Source: Candidatus Acidiferrales bacterium (GTDB taxonomy: Bacteria; Bacteroidota; Ignavibacteria; Kryptoniales; JAKASW01). Taken from it: 47,104 bases of DNA. A program made the position numbers and the translations under genes. The notes under the pieces are model-generated. The model searched no databases. It was not told the DNA's origin and saw only the letters and a list, made by a program, of their open reading frames with translations. Below, piece after piece: positions 18,154 through 27,368 of this stretch. Positions within the stretch are counted from its first letter, which is position 1, and each line of letters opens with the position of its first letter. Where the stretch lies: assembly GCA_035515795.1 (NCBI GenBank), contig DATJAY010000022.1:1-47104 (forward strand), read 5' to 3'.

Positions 18154-19757
18154 ATGCTGACCGAACTTCTTGCGACATTCTCATTATCGGTGCCGGCATC
18201 GCCGGACTGACTGCTGCGATCCAGCTTGCCGACCGCGGAAAGAACGTCATCGTCATAAATCGCGCCTTTGATCCTGACGAGTCGAACACTCGATATGCAC
18301 AGGGCGGAATTGTCTGGTGGGGCGAGGATGATTCATACGAACTGATAGAGTCTGACATCGATGAAGCCGGCGACGAAGTTGGCGGCACTACCGCCATACG
18401 CATCATCGCGGAAGAAGGTCCTGTCCTCGTCGATTCACTTTTGATAAAACGTCTCGCGGTGAATTTCGACAGGGATGCCGCAGGAAATTTGCACCGCACT
18501 CTCGAGGGCGGCCATTCACGACGGAGGATAATTCACGTCGGCGATCAAACGGGCGCGGCCATCGAGGCGGCACTGAGCAGGGAAGTGAGATCGCATCCGA
18601 ACATCCATATCCTGGCGGGCCATACCGCCGTCGATCTGATCAGCACGACGCACCATTCTCGCAAGCGCGGCTCGGTATACCAGCCGACCCGGATACTCGG
18701 CGCTTATGTTCTCGACAGAAAATCGAGAGAGGTGAGAGCAATACTTGCTTCGTATACGATCATTGCGACGGGCGGCGTCGGCGGATTATATGAGTATACC
18801 ACCAATCCTGAAGGTGCGCGCGGCGACGGCATCGCAATGTCGGGGCGGGCCGGTTCGCACGTTATAAACATGGAGTATGTTCAGTTTCATCCAACTGCTT
18901 TTCGAAAAGAGGGTTGTCCGTCCTTTCTGATCTCGGAGGCGGTGCGCGGCGAAGGAGCCGTTCTTCTCAATGGCAAAGGAGAACGATTCATATCGAGATA
19001 TTGCCCGGAAGCGATGGAGCTTGCACCGCGCGACGAAGTGGCAAGAGGAATTTTCTGGGAAATACAGTCCACAAAATCGATGAATGTGTGGCTGGATTGC
19101 AGCCCAATAATGAAAAAGGGAATCGACCTTGAAAAAAGATTTCCGCAAATCTTTGCAAATTGCGCGAACTACGGAGTCGACATACGAAAGGAACTAATCC
19201 CGATCGCCCCGGCTGCACATTTTCTCTGCGGCGGAATACGAGTTGACGAATGGGGAAGGACTAACCTTCTCAGACTCTACGCCGTAGGCGAAGCATCATG
19301 CACAGGACTTCACGGTGCGAACAGACTCGCGTCCACTTCGTTATTGGAAGGTCTCGTCTGGGGAATGAGATCTGCGGAAAACATAATCGGAAGTTACGAG
19401 CAGGAACATTTTGACGAGTGGATGATACCGGATTGGGACGAAAGTTACGTCGTGGATTCTCTCGTACCGAAAGAGACACTCGGGAAATATTTGAACGATT
19501 TGAAGAGGGTCATGTGGGAAGATGTCGGCATTGTGAGATCCGAAGAAAGTCTTTCAAAAGCATGGCGGCTTCTCTCATCCATCAATATCGAGGTTGAAGA
19601 GCTGTACAGGCGCGCGAAACTCTCAGATGATCTCGTCGGTCTCCGCAACGGCATAGAGGCGGCACTCGAAATCACAACCCACGCCAGAAGAAACAGAGTG
19701 AGCAGAGGAGTACATTTCAGGGAGGATTCCGTAAAAACAAGCGGGGCTTTAGTTTAG
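18150..19757 (+). CDS. nadB: L-aspartate oxidase
   Basis: The FAD enzyme that oxidises aspartate to iminoaspartate, the substrate of NadA. FAD binding is seen at ILIIGAGIAGLTAAIQLAD near residue 10. The succinate dehydrogenase/NadB family motifs are NTRYAQGGIVWW, FHPTAF, EAVRGEGAVL, and GEASCTGLHGANRLASTSLLEGLVWG. The helical C-terminal domain is present, ending near ITTHARRNRVSRGVHFR. 535 residues is normal. ATG overlaps the nadA stop in an ATGA arrangement, so translation is coupled. Confidence 0.97.
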   Translation: MNADRTSCDILIIGAGIAGLTAAIQLADRGKNVIVINRAFDPDESNTRYAQGGIVWWGEDDSYELIESDIDEAGDEVGGTTAIRIIAEEGPVLVDSLLIKRLAVNFDRDAAGNLHRTLEGGHSRRRIIHVGDQTGAAIEAALSREVRSHPNIHILAGHTAVDLISTTHHSRKRGSVYQPTRILGAYVLDRKSREVRAILASYTIIATGGVGGLYEYTTNPEGARGDGIAMSGRAGSHVINMEYVQFHPTAFRKEGCPSFLISEAVRGEGAVLLNGKGERFISRYCPEAMELAPRDEVARGIFWEIQSTKSMNVWLDCSPIMKKGIDLEKRFPQIFANCANYGVDIRKELIPIAPAAHFLCGGIRVDEWGRTNLLRLYAVGEASCTGLHGANRLASTSLLEGLVWGMRSAENIIGSYEQEHFDEWMIPDWDESYVVDSLVPKETLGKYLNDLKRVMWEDVGIVRSEESLSKAWRLLSSINIEVEELYRRAKLSDDLVGLRNGIEAALEITTHARRNRVSRGVHFREDSVKTSGALV

Positions 19758-19771
19758 GAGCGAAGTAGCAA

Positions 19772-20638
19772 ATGATTTTTAAAGATATTTTGAAAGAACG
19801 CATCCATCACGATCTCGGGTTCGATTTCTTCGTGAAGGATGGCGCACCGCATTCGCGGTTCAATGTGATATTCAAGGAGAATGGAATAGTTTGTGGAATG
19901 ATTTTCGTTCCGACGATTGTGAAACTCGTAGATGAAGAATTCTTCTTAGAGCCTGTCGACCCGCAGTCAAAGCCGCAGGTAAAGATCATGAAAAAAGACG
20001 GCGACAGAATCAAAGCAGGAGATATCGGTGCGGAAATTGCGGGCAACGCCGAAGTTTTGTTGAAGGCGGAAAGGACGATATGCAATGTGCTGTCTGAGCT
20101 GTCCGGCATCGCGACGCATGTCAATTGCATTATCGATGCTCATTATGCCAATGGAAGGATAAACCGGAATGTCTTCTTGCTCGACACACGAAAAGGCGAT
20201 CCTCTGATGAGACCCGGGCACAAATACGCAGTGAGAGTAGGCGGTGCAAAGAATCACCGCGCAGGTTTCTTCGATGGGATTTTGGTCAAAGACAACGACA
20301 TTTCCGTTTATGGCGGAGTTCGTGAGGCGATCGACAGGAGAATTCGCGAAGAAAAGCTTCTTACTCGCGTTGAGATAGAGGTCGGAAATTTAAAAGATCT
20401 TCAGACGGTTTTGAATGACGGGCGTGTCGATGCTGTTTTGCTCGACAACATGCCGGTCGACACGCTGAAGAAGGCCGTAGACATGATAGGTAATTCGGGG
20501 AAACAATATTTGATAGAAGCTTCCGGCGTCAGGGAAGAAGAGATCGGCAAAGTTTCAGAGACTGGCGTGAACTTCATTTCACTCTCCTCTCTCGTGCGGA
20601 GAGCACCATACCTCGATGTGTCGATGAAGACTGTCTAG
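19772..20638 (+). CDS. nadC: Nicotinate-nucleotide pyrophosphorylase (quinolinate phosphoribosyltransferase)
   Basis: Converts quinolinate and PRPP to nicotinate mononucleotide, the third step from aspartate to NAD. Motifs of type II phosphoribosyltransferases are present: ERTICNVLSELSGIAT, LLDTRKGDPLMRPGHKYAVRVGGAKNHR, ILVKDNDIS, VEIEVGNLKDL, AVLLDNM and IEASGV. The usual KTTPG core reads KGDPL, a modest variation. 288 residues is the normal length. It follows nadB after 14 bases that include a weak GGAG, and closes the operon. Confidence 0.95.
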   Translation: MIFKDILKERIHHDLGFDFFVKDGAPHSRFNVIFKENGIVCGMIFVPTIVKLVDEEFFLEPVDPQSKPQVKIMKKDGDRIKAGDIGAEIAGNAEVLLKAERTICNVLSELSGIATHVNCIIDAHYANGRINRNVFLLDTRKGDPLMRPGHKYAVRVGGAKNHRAGFFDGILVKDNDISVYGGVREAIDRRIREEKLLTRVEIEVGNLKDLQTVLNDGRVDAVLLDNMPVDTLKKAVDMIGNSGKQYLIEASGVREEEIGKVSETGVNFISLSSLVRRAPYLDVSMKTV

Positions 20639-20686
20639 CGACAACGCATTTCAAAGTCTAAGAAACCGGTGGGGCAAACCTTATGA

Positions 20687-21094
20687 TCAAACCACGCCTC
20701 TCACAATCAGAAATGTCGAATATTTTTTGTCGGAGGTGAGAATGTGATTGTTGAGCCAGCTTTTAAGGAAGCCCAACATCTCAATGGATATCGTAGTATT
20801 CCCTTTCTCGTATTGGGCTTTTATGATTGAGACTTGCCTCGCCAGATCGTCATGTTCCTTTTTGTGGCTCGCGTACTCGGGGTAATCGTACTTCTGGAGA
20901 AGCTTTTCTTCAGTTTCGAAGTGATGCACAGTATTGTCGGCTAGGTCGTTCAGAATTTTCCCCAGTTCATCCTTTCCTTTCCCTTCCTTCATCGAATCGT
21001 ACAGAAGGTTAATCAGATCCACCAGCTTCCTGTGTTGATCATCGATTTCATCGATGTTGACGCTCAAGTCTTGAGACCATTCAATAAATGGCAT
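20687..21094 (-). CDS. Bacteriohemerythrin
   Basis: A small cytoplasmic oxygen-binding four-helix protein with a di-iron site. All seven ligands can be placed: H21 (DDQH), H58 and E62, H77 and H81 (SHKKEH), H117 and D122 in a 135-residue product. It may store or sense oxygen, or carry it to oxygenases; there is no fused signalling domain. A very strong ribosome site (AGGAGGT, 21101-21107 on the minus strand) precedes the ATG by six bases, so high expression is likely. It lies tail to tail with nadC, 48 bases apart. Confidence 0.95.
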   Translation of the reverse strand: MPFIEWSQDLSVNIDEIDDQHRKLVDLINLLYDSMKEGKGKDELGKILNDLADNTVHHFETEEKLLQKYDYPEYASHKKEHDDLARQVSIIKAQYEKGNTTISIEMLGFLKSWLNNHILTSDKKYSTFLIVRGVV

Positions 21095-21363
21095 TGGAAC
21101 ACCTCCTTATCGTTTTGTTAGTCCTAGGCAAACACTATTACGGGCTTTCTGAGTTATATTAAAATGCTGACCTTATTATCGCAAATTGCGCTGTAATTCT
21201 CAAGCTCAAGAGTTAGGAGATCCGATGCATTGTGTTCAATTGGGACAGGATATTATTTTTTGCCGATCACATGGCGTTTTGCGGCATTGTCATCTTGAAA
21301 AACCGGGAGCGCATTACTCCTCGCTCCTCTTTTATGCGAAGAGCAATTTGTGTTGGTGTGTCG

Positions 21364-22983
21364 ATGAAATCCGTTTTACAAAGGAATAGCGGATCAGAGA
21401 GTTTGGTGGACTCTATTAGAGTAAAATCAATCATACTGTCGATCCTGCTGATTTGCCTTAGAACAAACTTTATTCATGCGCAGCAGAACTATGTCAGGGT
21501 TGAAGGGACGCATTTTACTCTCGACGGCAGGCAGTACTATTTTGTTGGGACTAATTTTTGGTACGGGTGCTACATCGGTTCTACCGGGGCAACCGGAGAT
21601 ACGTCGAGACTCGTCCGCGAACTTAATCGGATGGAGGACGCCGGGATAAATAATCTGAGAATACTCGGCGCGTCGGAGCTCTCCAATGCCGCAATGTCTC
21701 TCAAGCCTGCGATCCAGATATCGCCCGGAATCTATGACGATTCGCTTTTAGCAGGACTCGATTTCCTTCTCTCGGAGATGGGAAAACGAAATATGCATGC
21801 GGTCATTTTCCTGAACAATTATTGGACCTGGTCTGGGGGAATGTACCAGTATAACAGTTGGTTCGGCGGAAGCGCGAACCAGTATGACACTTCGCCGTTT
21901 TATCGCAACGCGATTGCAAACGATACTTTCAAAACTTACATCAGCTTCTTGATTAATCGTCAGAACACAATTACAGGCCTGCATTATTATGAAGATCCCA
22001 CCATTATGGCATGGGAGCTTGCCAATGAGCCTCGTCCGGGATCCGGCTCAACAAATTCTTTTTATCAGTGGATAGATTCAACCGCAAAATATATTCACTC
22101 GCTTGATCCGAATCATCTTGTCACCACCGGGAACGAAGGGACGATGGGATGCAACAGCTCCGGAAGTATTTTTTTAACCGCACATCAAAATCAGTACATA
22201 GACTACGCGACTATCCACGTATGGGCGCTCAATTGGGGATGGATCGATACCGCTAAGATGGCACAGACTTATCCGGGTGCTCTTTCAAGCGCTGAGAGCT
22301 ACGTTCAGCAGCATATTTCATATGCGCGAATGCTGGGCAAGCCGCTGGTCATGGAAGAGTTCGGTCTGCCGCGTGACGGCGGCAAGTACAGTCCCGGCTC
22401 GACTACGACTTTTCGCGACGAATACGACGCTGCACTGTTGCAGACCATTTATGACAGCGCCTGTGCAGGGGCGCCGATTGCGGGCTCGAATTTCTGGGGC
22501 TGGGGCGGCGAAGGCCGCTCGCCGAACAGCGATTATGTATGGCGAGTTGGTGACCCTTTTGTCTGCGACCCGCCGATGGAGGCACAAGGACTTAACTCGG
22601 TTTTCGATACGGATTCCTCGACAATAAAAGTGATCCTTGAGTACGCGGATTCAATGTCGAGATTAAGAACGCTGGTCGCGGTTAAGGAGCGCGGCGACAT
22701 TGCCCGCGGCTTCAAGTTGTACCAGAATTATCCGAACCCGTTTAACCCGACAACCGCCATCAGCTATCAGTTGCCAGATATCAGCCATGTTACCTTAGAA
22801 ATATATGATGTCCTCGGCAGGGAAGTGAGGACGCTGGTAAATGAAGTTGAGAAGGCCGGGAGATATGATGTCATGTTCGACGCGGACAACTTGTCGAGCG
22901 GAGTATATTTCTGCAAACTTGTGGTCACTTCAAATGAAGAGCGGAGATTTATGGCAGTCGATAAACTTTTGCTCTTCAAATGA
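21364..22983 (+). CDS. Secreted GH5-type endo-beta-mannanase-like enzyme with type IX sorting domain
   Basis: An exported glycoside hydrolase of clan A, closest by motif to GH5 mannanases (GH5_7-like). The catalytic acid/base is E222 in WELANEPRPG and the nucleophile E332 in VMEEFGLP; the substrate-site WGWGGEGR follows. A signal peptide (VKSIILSILLICLRTNFIHAQ) lies at about residues 20-41. From about Y453 the protein carries a Por/T9SS type A sorting domain (YQNYPNPFNPTT, IYDVLGREVRTLV, SGVYFCKL), which directs secretion across the outer membrane and cell-surface attachment. The start is unsure: the frame opens at 21232, an ATG is at 21364 and a TTG at 21403 would also give a good signal peptide; none has a good ribosome site. 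The substrate is inferred. Confidence 0.85.
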   Translation: MKSVLQRNSGSESLVDSIRVKSIILSILLICLRTNFIHAQQNYVRVEGTHFTLDGRQYYFVGTNFWYGCYIGSTGATGDTSRLVRELNRMEDAGINNLRILGASELSNAAMSLKPAIQISPGIYDDSLLAGLDFLLSEMGKRNMHAVIFLNNYWTWSGGMYQYNSWFGGSANQYDTSPFYRNAIANDTFKTYISFLINRQNTITGLHYYEDPTIMAWELANEPRPGSGSTNSFYQWIDSTAKYIHSLDPNHLVTTGNEGTMGCNSSGSIFLTAHQNQYIDYATIHVWALNWGWIDTAKMAQTYPGALSSAESYVQQHISYARMLGKPLVMEEFGLPRDGGKYSPGSTTTFRDEYDAALLQTIYDSACAGAPIAGSNFWGWGGEGRSPNSDYVWRVGDPFVCDPPMEAQGLNSVFDTDSSTIKVILEYADSMSRLRTLVAVKERGDIARGFKLYQNYPNPFNPTTAISYQLPDISHVTLEIYDVLGREVRTLVNEVEKAGRYDVMFDADNLSSGVYFCKLVVTSNEERRFMAVDKLLLFK

Positions 22984-23219
22984 ATCGAGGAACTATTGTT
23001 TCCTGGCGACTCAAGCTGCAATGGAGCTTTGACCTATTTCCTGGTTATGAGGGGATTCCTCGTCGCCGTTGGCTTTCACGCTCTCGATGAATTTTTCATT
23101 TGTTGAAACTCATCTTCCAAAAGAGTAGCTTGCGTCATGGTCGCAGTGAGATCAGATGCTACCCCAAATACAAACCCCGCCAGATGGAGTCAGCCCTAAA
23201 CAATATCGGAGGATCTATG

Positions 23220-25400
23220 ATGAAGCACTTTTCACCAGTTCTTGGAACTTTAACATTAGTTTTATCGATTTATTTACTAACTGGAGTTAATTCCGTGAGT
23301 TCAGCATCGTACCCGCAAAGCGTGTCCGGCCAGGATACTGCCGTCCAGAAGTTTTCTGTCACGAATCCCTTTGCAGCCCCGAGCCCGCTTCTTTATCAGG
23401 CTCCGCCGTTCGACAAGATCCATAATTCCGATTATATGCCCGCCATCGAAGAAGGAATGCGGCAGCAGTTGTTAGAGATCGACAGCATCGCGTCCAATCC
23501 GGCACCCGCGACGTTTGATAACACCATCGTGTCCATGGAACGATCGGGCGAGCTCCTGACTCGAGTTGCCAAAATCTTCTTTGCCGTAGTCCAATCTAAC
23601 ACTGACGACGAACTTCAGGGGGTGCAATCCGAGGAGGCGCCGAAACTCGCTGCTCACAACGACGCGATTTACCTCAACGATAAATTATTCCAGCGAGTAA
23701 AAACCATATATGACAACAGGGAAAGTCTTCATCTAGGCCCCGTGCAGGAATTTTTGGTCAGGCGTTATTATATAGACTTTGTACGCTCCGGAGCACTTCT
23801 ATCGGAGCCGGACAAAGAACAACTTCGCTCCCTCAATCAAGAAGAAGCGAAGCTCGTAACAGATTTTCAGAACAGACTTCTCGGGGCGACAAAGGCCGGC
23901 GTTCTTGTCATCGATGACAAGAGCCAGCTCGCGGGACTCAGCGACGCTGATATTGCTGCAGCGGCACAGGCTGCTCATGACCGAGGACTTGACGGCAAAT
24001 GGGTTCTGCCGCTCCAGAACACAACACAACAGCCGGCACAGGTTTCTCTCTCTGATCGGTCCGTCCGGGAGCGGCTGTTTCAATCATCCACGATGCGAGC
24101 CGAGCGCGGCGATACGGACGACACTCGTGACATCATCGCACGCCTCGCCGAAATTCGTGAGGAGCACGCTAAGCTCCTCAGCTTTCCAAACTACGCCGCC
24201 TATGTGCTGGAAGACCAGATGGCAAAAACGCCCGAGGCTGCGATCAAACTTCTTACCGATCTCGTTCCAGCCGCAACGGCAAAAGCGCAGGGAGAATCGA
24301 AGAAAATGCAGGAGATGATTGACCGTCAGAACGGAGGTTTCCAGCTTCAGCCGTGGGATTGGCAGTACTATGCAGAAAAAGTTCGCAAGGCCGAATATGA
24401 CCTCGACGAGTCGCAAATCAAGCCGTACTTCGAATTGAATCACGTGCTGGAAAATGGCGTCTTCTTTGCTGCGAACAAACTGTACGGTTTGACATTCAAG
24501 GAACGAAAAGACATTCCCGTCTATCAACAGGATGTTCGGGTGTTTGAGGTTTTTGACTCGGCGGGAAAATCGATTGCGCTCTGGTATTGCGATTACTTCA
24601 AACGCGACAACAAGAGCGGCGGCGCATGGGAAGACACTTTCGTAGACGGTTCGGGGCTACTCGGCACGAGGCCGGTTGTTTTCAATGTCGCCAACTTCAC
24701 AAAACCTGCTCCGGGTGACCATGCACTGCTTACCTATGACGAGGTGACGACCATGTTCCACGAATTTGGACACGCGCTGCACTCGATGCTGACGACCGTA
24801 GAATACCCGCGGCTGGCGGGAACGAACGTGCCGCGAGACTTCGTCGAATTCCCGTCGCAGTTCAACGAGCATTGGGCGATATACCCCGAGGTGCTGGCTC
24901 ACTACGCGAAACACTATAAGACGGGGAAGCCGATGCCGAAAAGCCTCGTCGAAAAGATAAGGAATGCCCGGACGTTTAATCAAGGTTTCGCGACCATGGA
25001 GTACCTTGAAGCGTCTTTGCTGGATATGGCATGGCACACATTGCCTTATGGAACGGCAGTGACGAATGTCGATTCGTTTGAAACTGCTTCGCTAAATAAT
25101 TATCACGTTTACGTGCCTCTCATTCCGCCGCGCTACCGTTCAACGTATTTCGCGCACATCTGGAGTACTGGCTACGCTGCAGGCTACTATTCATACCTGT
25201 GGAGCGAAGTCCTCGATGATGACGCCTTCGCGTGGTTCAACGACCACGGCGGACTGACGCGCGCAAATGGTGAACGATTTGAGAAAATGATCCTCTCGCG
25301 AGGCGGATCAGAAGATGTCGGTGGTCTTTACCGTGCATTTCGCGGACGCAACCCGGATGTGAAGGCTCTACTGGAGGACCGCGGATTGATACAGAAGTGA
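23220..25400 (+). CDS. M3 family zinc metallopeptidase (peptidyl-dipeptidase Dcp-like)
   Basis: A thimet-oligopeptidase-type enzyme that cleaves short peptides, in Dcp-like members by removing C-terminal dipeptides. The zinc site is HEFGH (residues 514-518) in TMFHEFGHALHSML, with the third ligand expected in the EFPSQFNEHW helix after it. Other M3A marks are WYCDYFKRDNKSGGAWEDTF, GTRPVVFNVANF, and the substrate loop RYRSTYFAHIWSTGYAAGYYSYLWSEV. The frame is open to 23100, but GGAGG at 23208-23212 selects the ATGs at 23217/23220. The product (726 residues) starts MKHFSPVLGTLTLVLSIYLL, a signal peptide, so it acts in the periplasm. The oddity is minor: many Dcp proteins are cytosolic. Confidence 0.95.
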   Translation: MKHFSPVLGTLTLVLSIYLLTGVNSVSSASYPQSVSGQDTAVQKFSVTNPFAAPSPLLYQAPPFDKIHNSDYMPAIEEGMRQQLLEIDSIASNPAPATFDNTIVSMERSGELLTRVAKIFFAVVQSNTDDELQGVQSEEAPKLAAHNDAIYLNDKLFQRVKTIYDNRESLHLGPVQEFLVRRYYIDFVRSGALLSEPDKEQLRSLNQEEAKLVTDFQNRLLGATKAGVLVIDDKSQLAGLSDADIAAAAQAAHDRGLDGKWVLPLQNTTQQPAQVSLSDRSVRERLFQSSTMRAERGDTDDTRDIIARLAEIREEHAKLLSFPNYAAYVLEDQMAKTPEAAIKLLTDLVPAATAKAQGESKKMQEMIDRQNGGFQLQPWDWQYYAEKVRKAEYDLDESQIKPYFELNHVLENGVFFAANKLYGLTFKERKDIPVYQQDVRVFEVFDSAGKSIALWYCDYFKRDNKSGGAWEDTFVDGSGLLGTRPVVFNVANFTKPAPGDHALLTYDEVTTMFHEFGHALHSMLTTVEYPRLAGTNVPRDFVEFPSQFNEHWAIYPEVLAHYAKHYKTGKPMPKSLVEKIRNARTFNQGFATMEYLEASLLDMAWHTLPYGTAVTNVDSFETASLNNYHVYVPLIPPRYRSTYFAHIWSTGYAAGYYSYLWSEVLDDDAFAWFNDHGGLTRANGERFEKMILSRGGSEDVGGLYRAFRGRNPDVKALLEDRGLIQK

Positions 25401-25467
25401 CGGAGCTTTGCTTCTTAGGTTTTGCGGTTGGGAAGAAGAATTATTGATTTGCGGCGAATGGATCGTC

Positions 25468-26625
25468 TTAGAAATATGATTCGAGCTTTATGTAGTACGC
25501 CTGCGGATAGTACCAGTATTCAGTGGAGGGCTTTCCGTAAGTGTAGAGCGTGCCGAGGGTGATAGAGGTGTTGTCGCTCGCTGAGTAGGCGAATGTCCCT
25601 GCAAGGTAGCCGCTCCCGTCGTTGAAGTTTGAGTTGGATGACAGCGAAACGGTGGTAAGCGGAGACAGCTGATAGGATCCGGTCACAACGAGATAATCCT
25701 TTGCGACATTGAGAATCCTTCCTTCATATAGATCGATCAAGTCATAATTGATTCGATCGAGTGCACCCTGGCCGTTGTGGTAATACTCGAGAAGGCCGTA
25801 GAGTTTATCTGTGAATTGGTAATCCGCACCGAGAATCCATTTTATGAAATACCCGGTGTGCTTAAGAATGTCAGAAGACACGAGCGCCTCGCCTCTGACT
25901 CCAGCTCCGCCGATATCACCGGCAAAATCTCCACCATCTACCAGGCGTTTATCTACATATCCGGTCATCAGTGAAAAATCGTAGTCAAAGATGTTGGTGT
26001 GGAACCTAGCAGCATAATCTGAATATTTAAAATGATACTCGGCGTTATAGACAAGCTGAAGATTCGTAAGCTGACCGAGATCGAATTTCAAAGATGCAGC
26101 GTCTGAGCCATCCTTCTCGATCTTGCCGAAGTTTGCGGGATTGATCGGGTTGAATATGTCGGTTGGATTCCAGACTCGACCCGTTCCCCAGCTGATGCGC
26201 TGTCTCCCGATCACGAGCGATCCGAATGAGAAGTCTTGATCGAAATACAGACGGTCGATGTAATGAGATGCCGCCAAATGATTTTTGGCAATTGGCTGCC
26301 AGTGAAGACTGATCACCTGTCTCATCGGAGTCGTCGAAGCCAGGACGAAGGATGAGTTCTGTGAGTAATACAGCCCGTCAATTTCATATTCGGCTCCAAT
26401 TTTCGTGTTGTTGCCAATGTGGAGTATCGGGCGGAGGCGAAGCCTGGCGAGGTCGGCAAATTCTGAATTTGACGAAGCATGCAGGTTCTGGTAGATCGGC
26501 ATATCCACGACATAACCTGAGAAATCGAAAGCGGTAGACGATGTGTCAGAACTCTGTGCTTTTGTTTCAGAATAAAATATCGCCGAGAAAATTGCACAGT
26601 ATTTGATTGCACACCGGAAAGACAT
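25468..26625 (-). CDS. Outer-membrane beta-barrel protein of the TetR-controlled envelope operon
   Basis: Not assigned to a named family with certainty. A signal peptide (AIKYCAIFSAIFYSETKAQ) is followed by about 360 residues with alternating amphipathic strands and many aromatic residues: IGNNTKIGAEYEIDG, SFGSLVIGRQRISWGTGRVWNPTDIFNPINP, and LTTVSLSSNSNFNDG. It ends with LESYF, a C-terminal aromatic residue as in barrel proteins. The GRQRISWGTG..NP.D.FNP segment recalls DUF1302/alginate-export-like barrels, which often sit beside LolA-like proteins and RND or ABC pumps. It is the last gene of the operon, five bases after the ATPase. It probably forms the outer-membrane part of that transport system; this is inferred from position. 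Confidence 0.75.
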   Translation of the reverse strand: MSFRCAIKYCAIFSAIFYSETKAQSSDTSSTAFDFSGYVVDMPIYQNLHASSNSEFADLARLRLRPILHIGNNTKIGAEYEIDGLYYSQNSSFVLASTTPMRQVISLHWQPIAKNHLAASHYIDRLYFDQDFSFGSLVIGRQRISWGTGRVWNPTDIFNPINPANFGKIEKDGSDAASLKFDLGQLTNLQLVYNAEYHFKYSDYAARFHTNIFDYDFSLMTGYVDKRLVDGGDFAGDIGGAGVRGEALVSSDILKHTGYFIKWILGADYQFTDKLYGLLEYYHNGQGALDRINYDLIDLYEGRILNVAKDYLVVTGSYQLSPLTTVSLSSNSNFNDGSGYLAGTFAYSASDNTSITLGTLYTYGKPSTEYWYYPQAYYIKLESYF

Positions 26626-26630
26626 GCAGG

Positions 26631-27359
26631 CTAATTTCTTTTGTCGCCTGCGATCCGGCCGTCTTTCAGAATGAGCAGCCGATGCGCGCGCTCGATGACC
26701 TGCGGGTCATGAGATGAAAAGACAAATGTAATTCCGTCTTCACGATTCAAGTTTTCCATGAGCTCAAGAAGTTTCACTGCGGTTTCCGAGTCAAGATTCG
26801 CGGTGGGTTCGTCTGCCAGAACAAGTCTCGGTTCATTGGAGATCGCCCTTGCAACTGCGACCCTTTGCTGCTGACCGCCGCTCATTTCGTTCGGGCGTTT
26901 ACGGGCGAGCTCCGCAATTCCAAGCTGTTCCAGCAGGGCGAGACTCCTCCTTTTCCGTTCACGGGGATCGATTCCGCGGAGCATCATGGTGAACTCGACA
27001 TTTTCAAGTGCGCTGAGGACGGGATTGAGATTATACGCCTGAAAAACGAAACCGATTTTCCTCAGCCTTATATCGGCGAGCTCTCGCCGCGATTTCGAGC
27101 CGATATCCTCACTGTCGAGAAAGACTCTGCCTTCGGTCGGCTTGTCGAGCGTTCCGATGATATTGAGGAGCGTCGTTTTCCCCGAACCCGACGGTCCGGC
27201 AATGACCGAGAAGTCTCCCGACGAAACCGCGAGGTTTATTCCCCGCAGTGCTTCGACAGGCACGCCATTGTCCTGGTAGACTTTTTTAACACCTTCAACA
27301 CGAATTATCTCTGAACTGCTTTCTCCTGTATCCATAATTACATTACTCCCGAATTCCAT
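26631..27359 (-). CDS. LolD/MacB-type ABC transporter ATP-binding protein
   Basis: The cytosolic ATPase of a FtsX-type (mechanotransmission) ABC system. Walker A is GPSGSGKTTLL, the Q-loop VFQAYNLNPVLSALENVEF, the signature MSGGQQQRVAVARAI, Walker B LVLADEPTANLD and the H-loop SSHD. The insert MMLRGIDPRERKRR and the pattern are of the LolD/MacB/FtsE group. About 240 residues is the normal size. Start codons at 27359 and 27335 (MDTGESS) are both possible. It is placed nine bases after the second permease and just before the beta-barrel gene, so all act together. Confidence 0.93.
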   Translation of the reverse strand: MEFGSNVIMDTGESSSEIIRVEGVKKVYQDNGVPVEALRGINLAVSSGDFSVIAGPSGSGKTTLLNIIGTLDKPTEGRVFLDSEDIGSKSRRELADIRLRKIGFVFQAYNLNPVLSALENVEFTMMLRGIDPRERKRRSLALLEQLGIAELARKRPNEMSGGQQQRVAVARAISNEPRLVLADEPTANLDSETAVKLLELMENLNREDGITFVFSSHDPQVIERAHRLLILKDGRIAGDKRN

Positions 27360-27368
27360 GATCCCATT

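Noticed and set aside
21186-21389. Short plus-strand frame with a good ribosome site (AGGAG) and ATG at 21225
   Set aside because: Residue content (many Cys, His) is not protein-like, it overlaps the signal-peptide region of the GH5 gene in another frame, and no family is recognisable.
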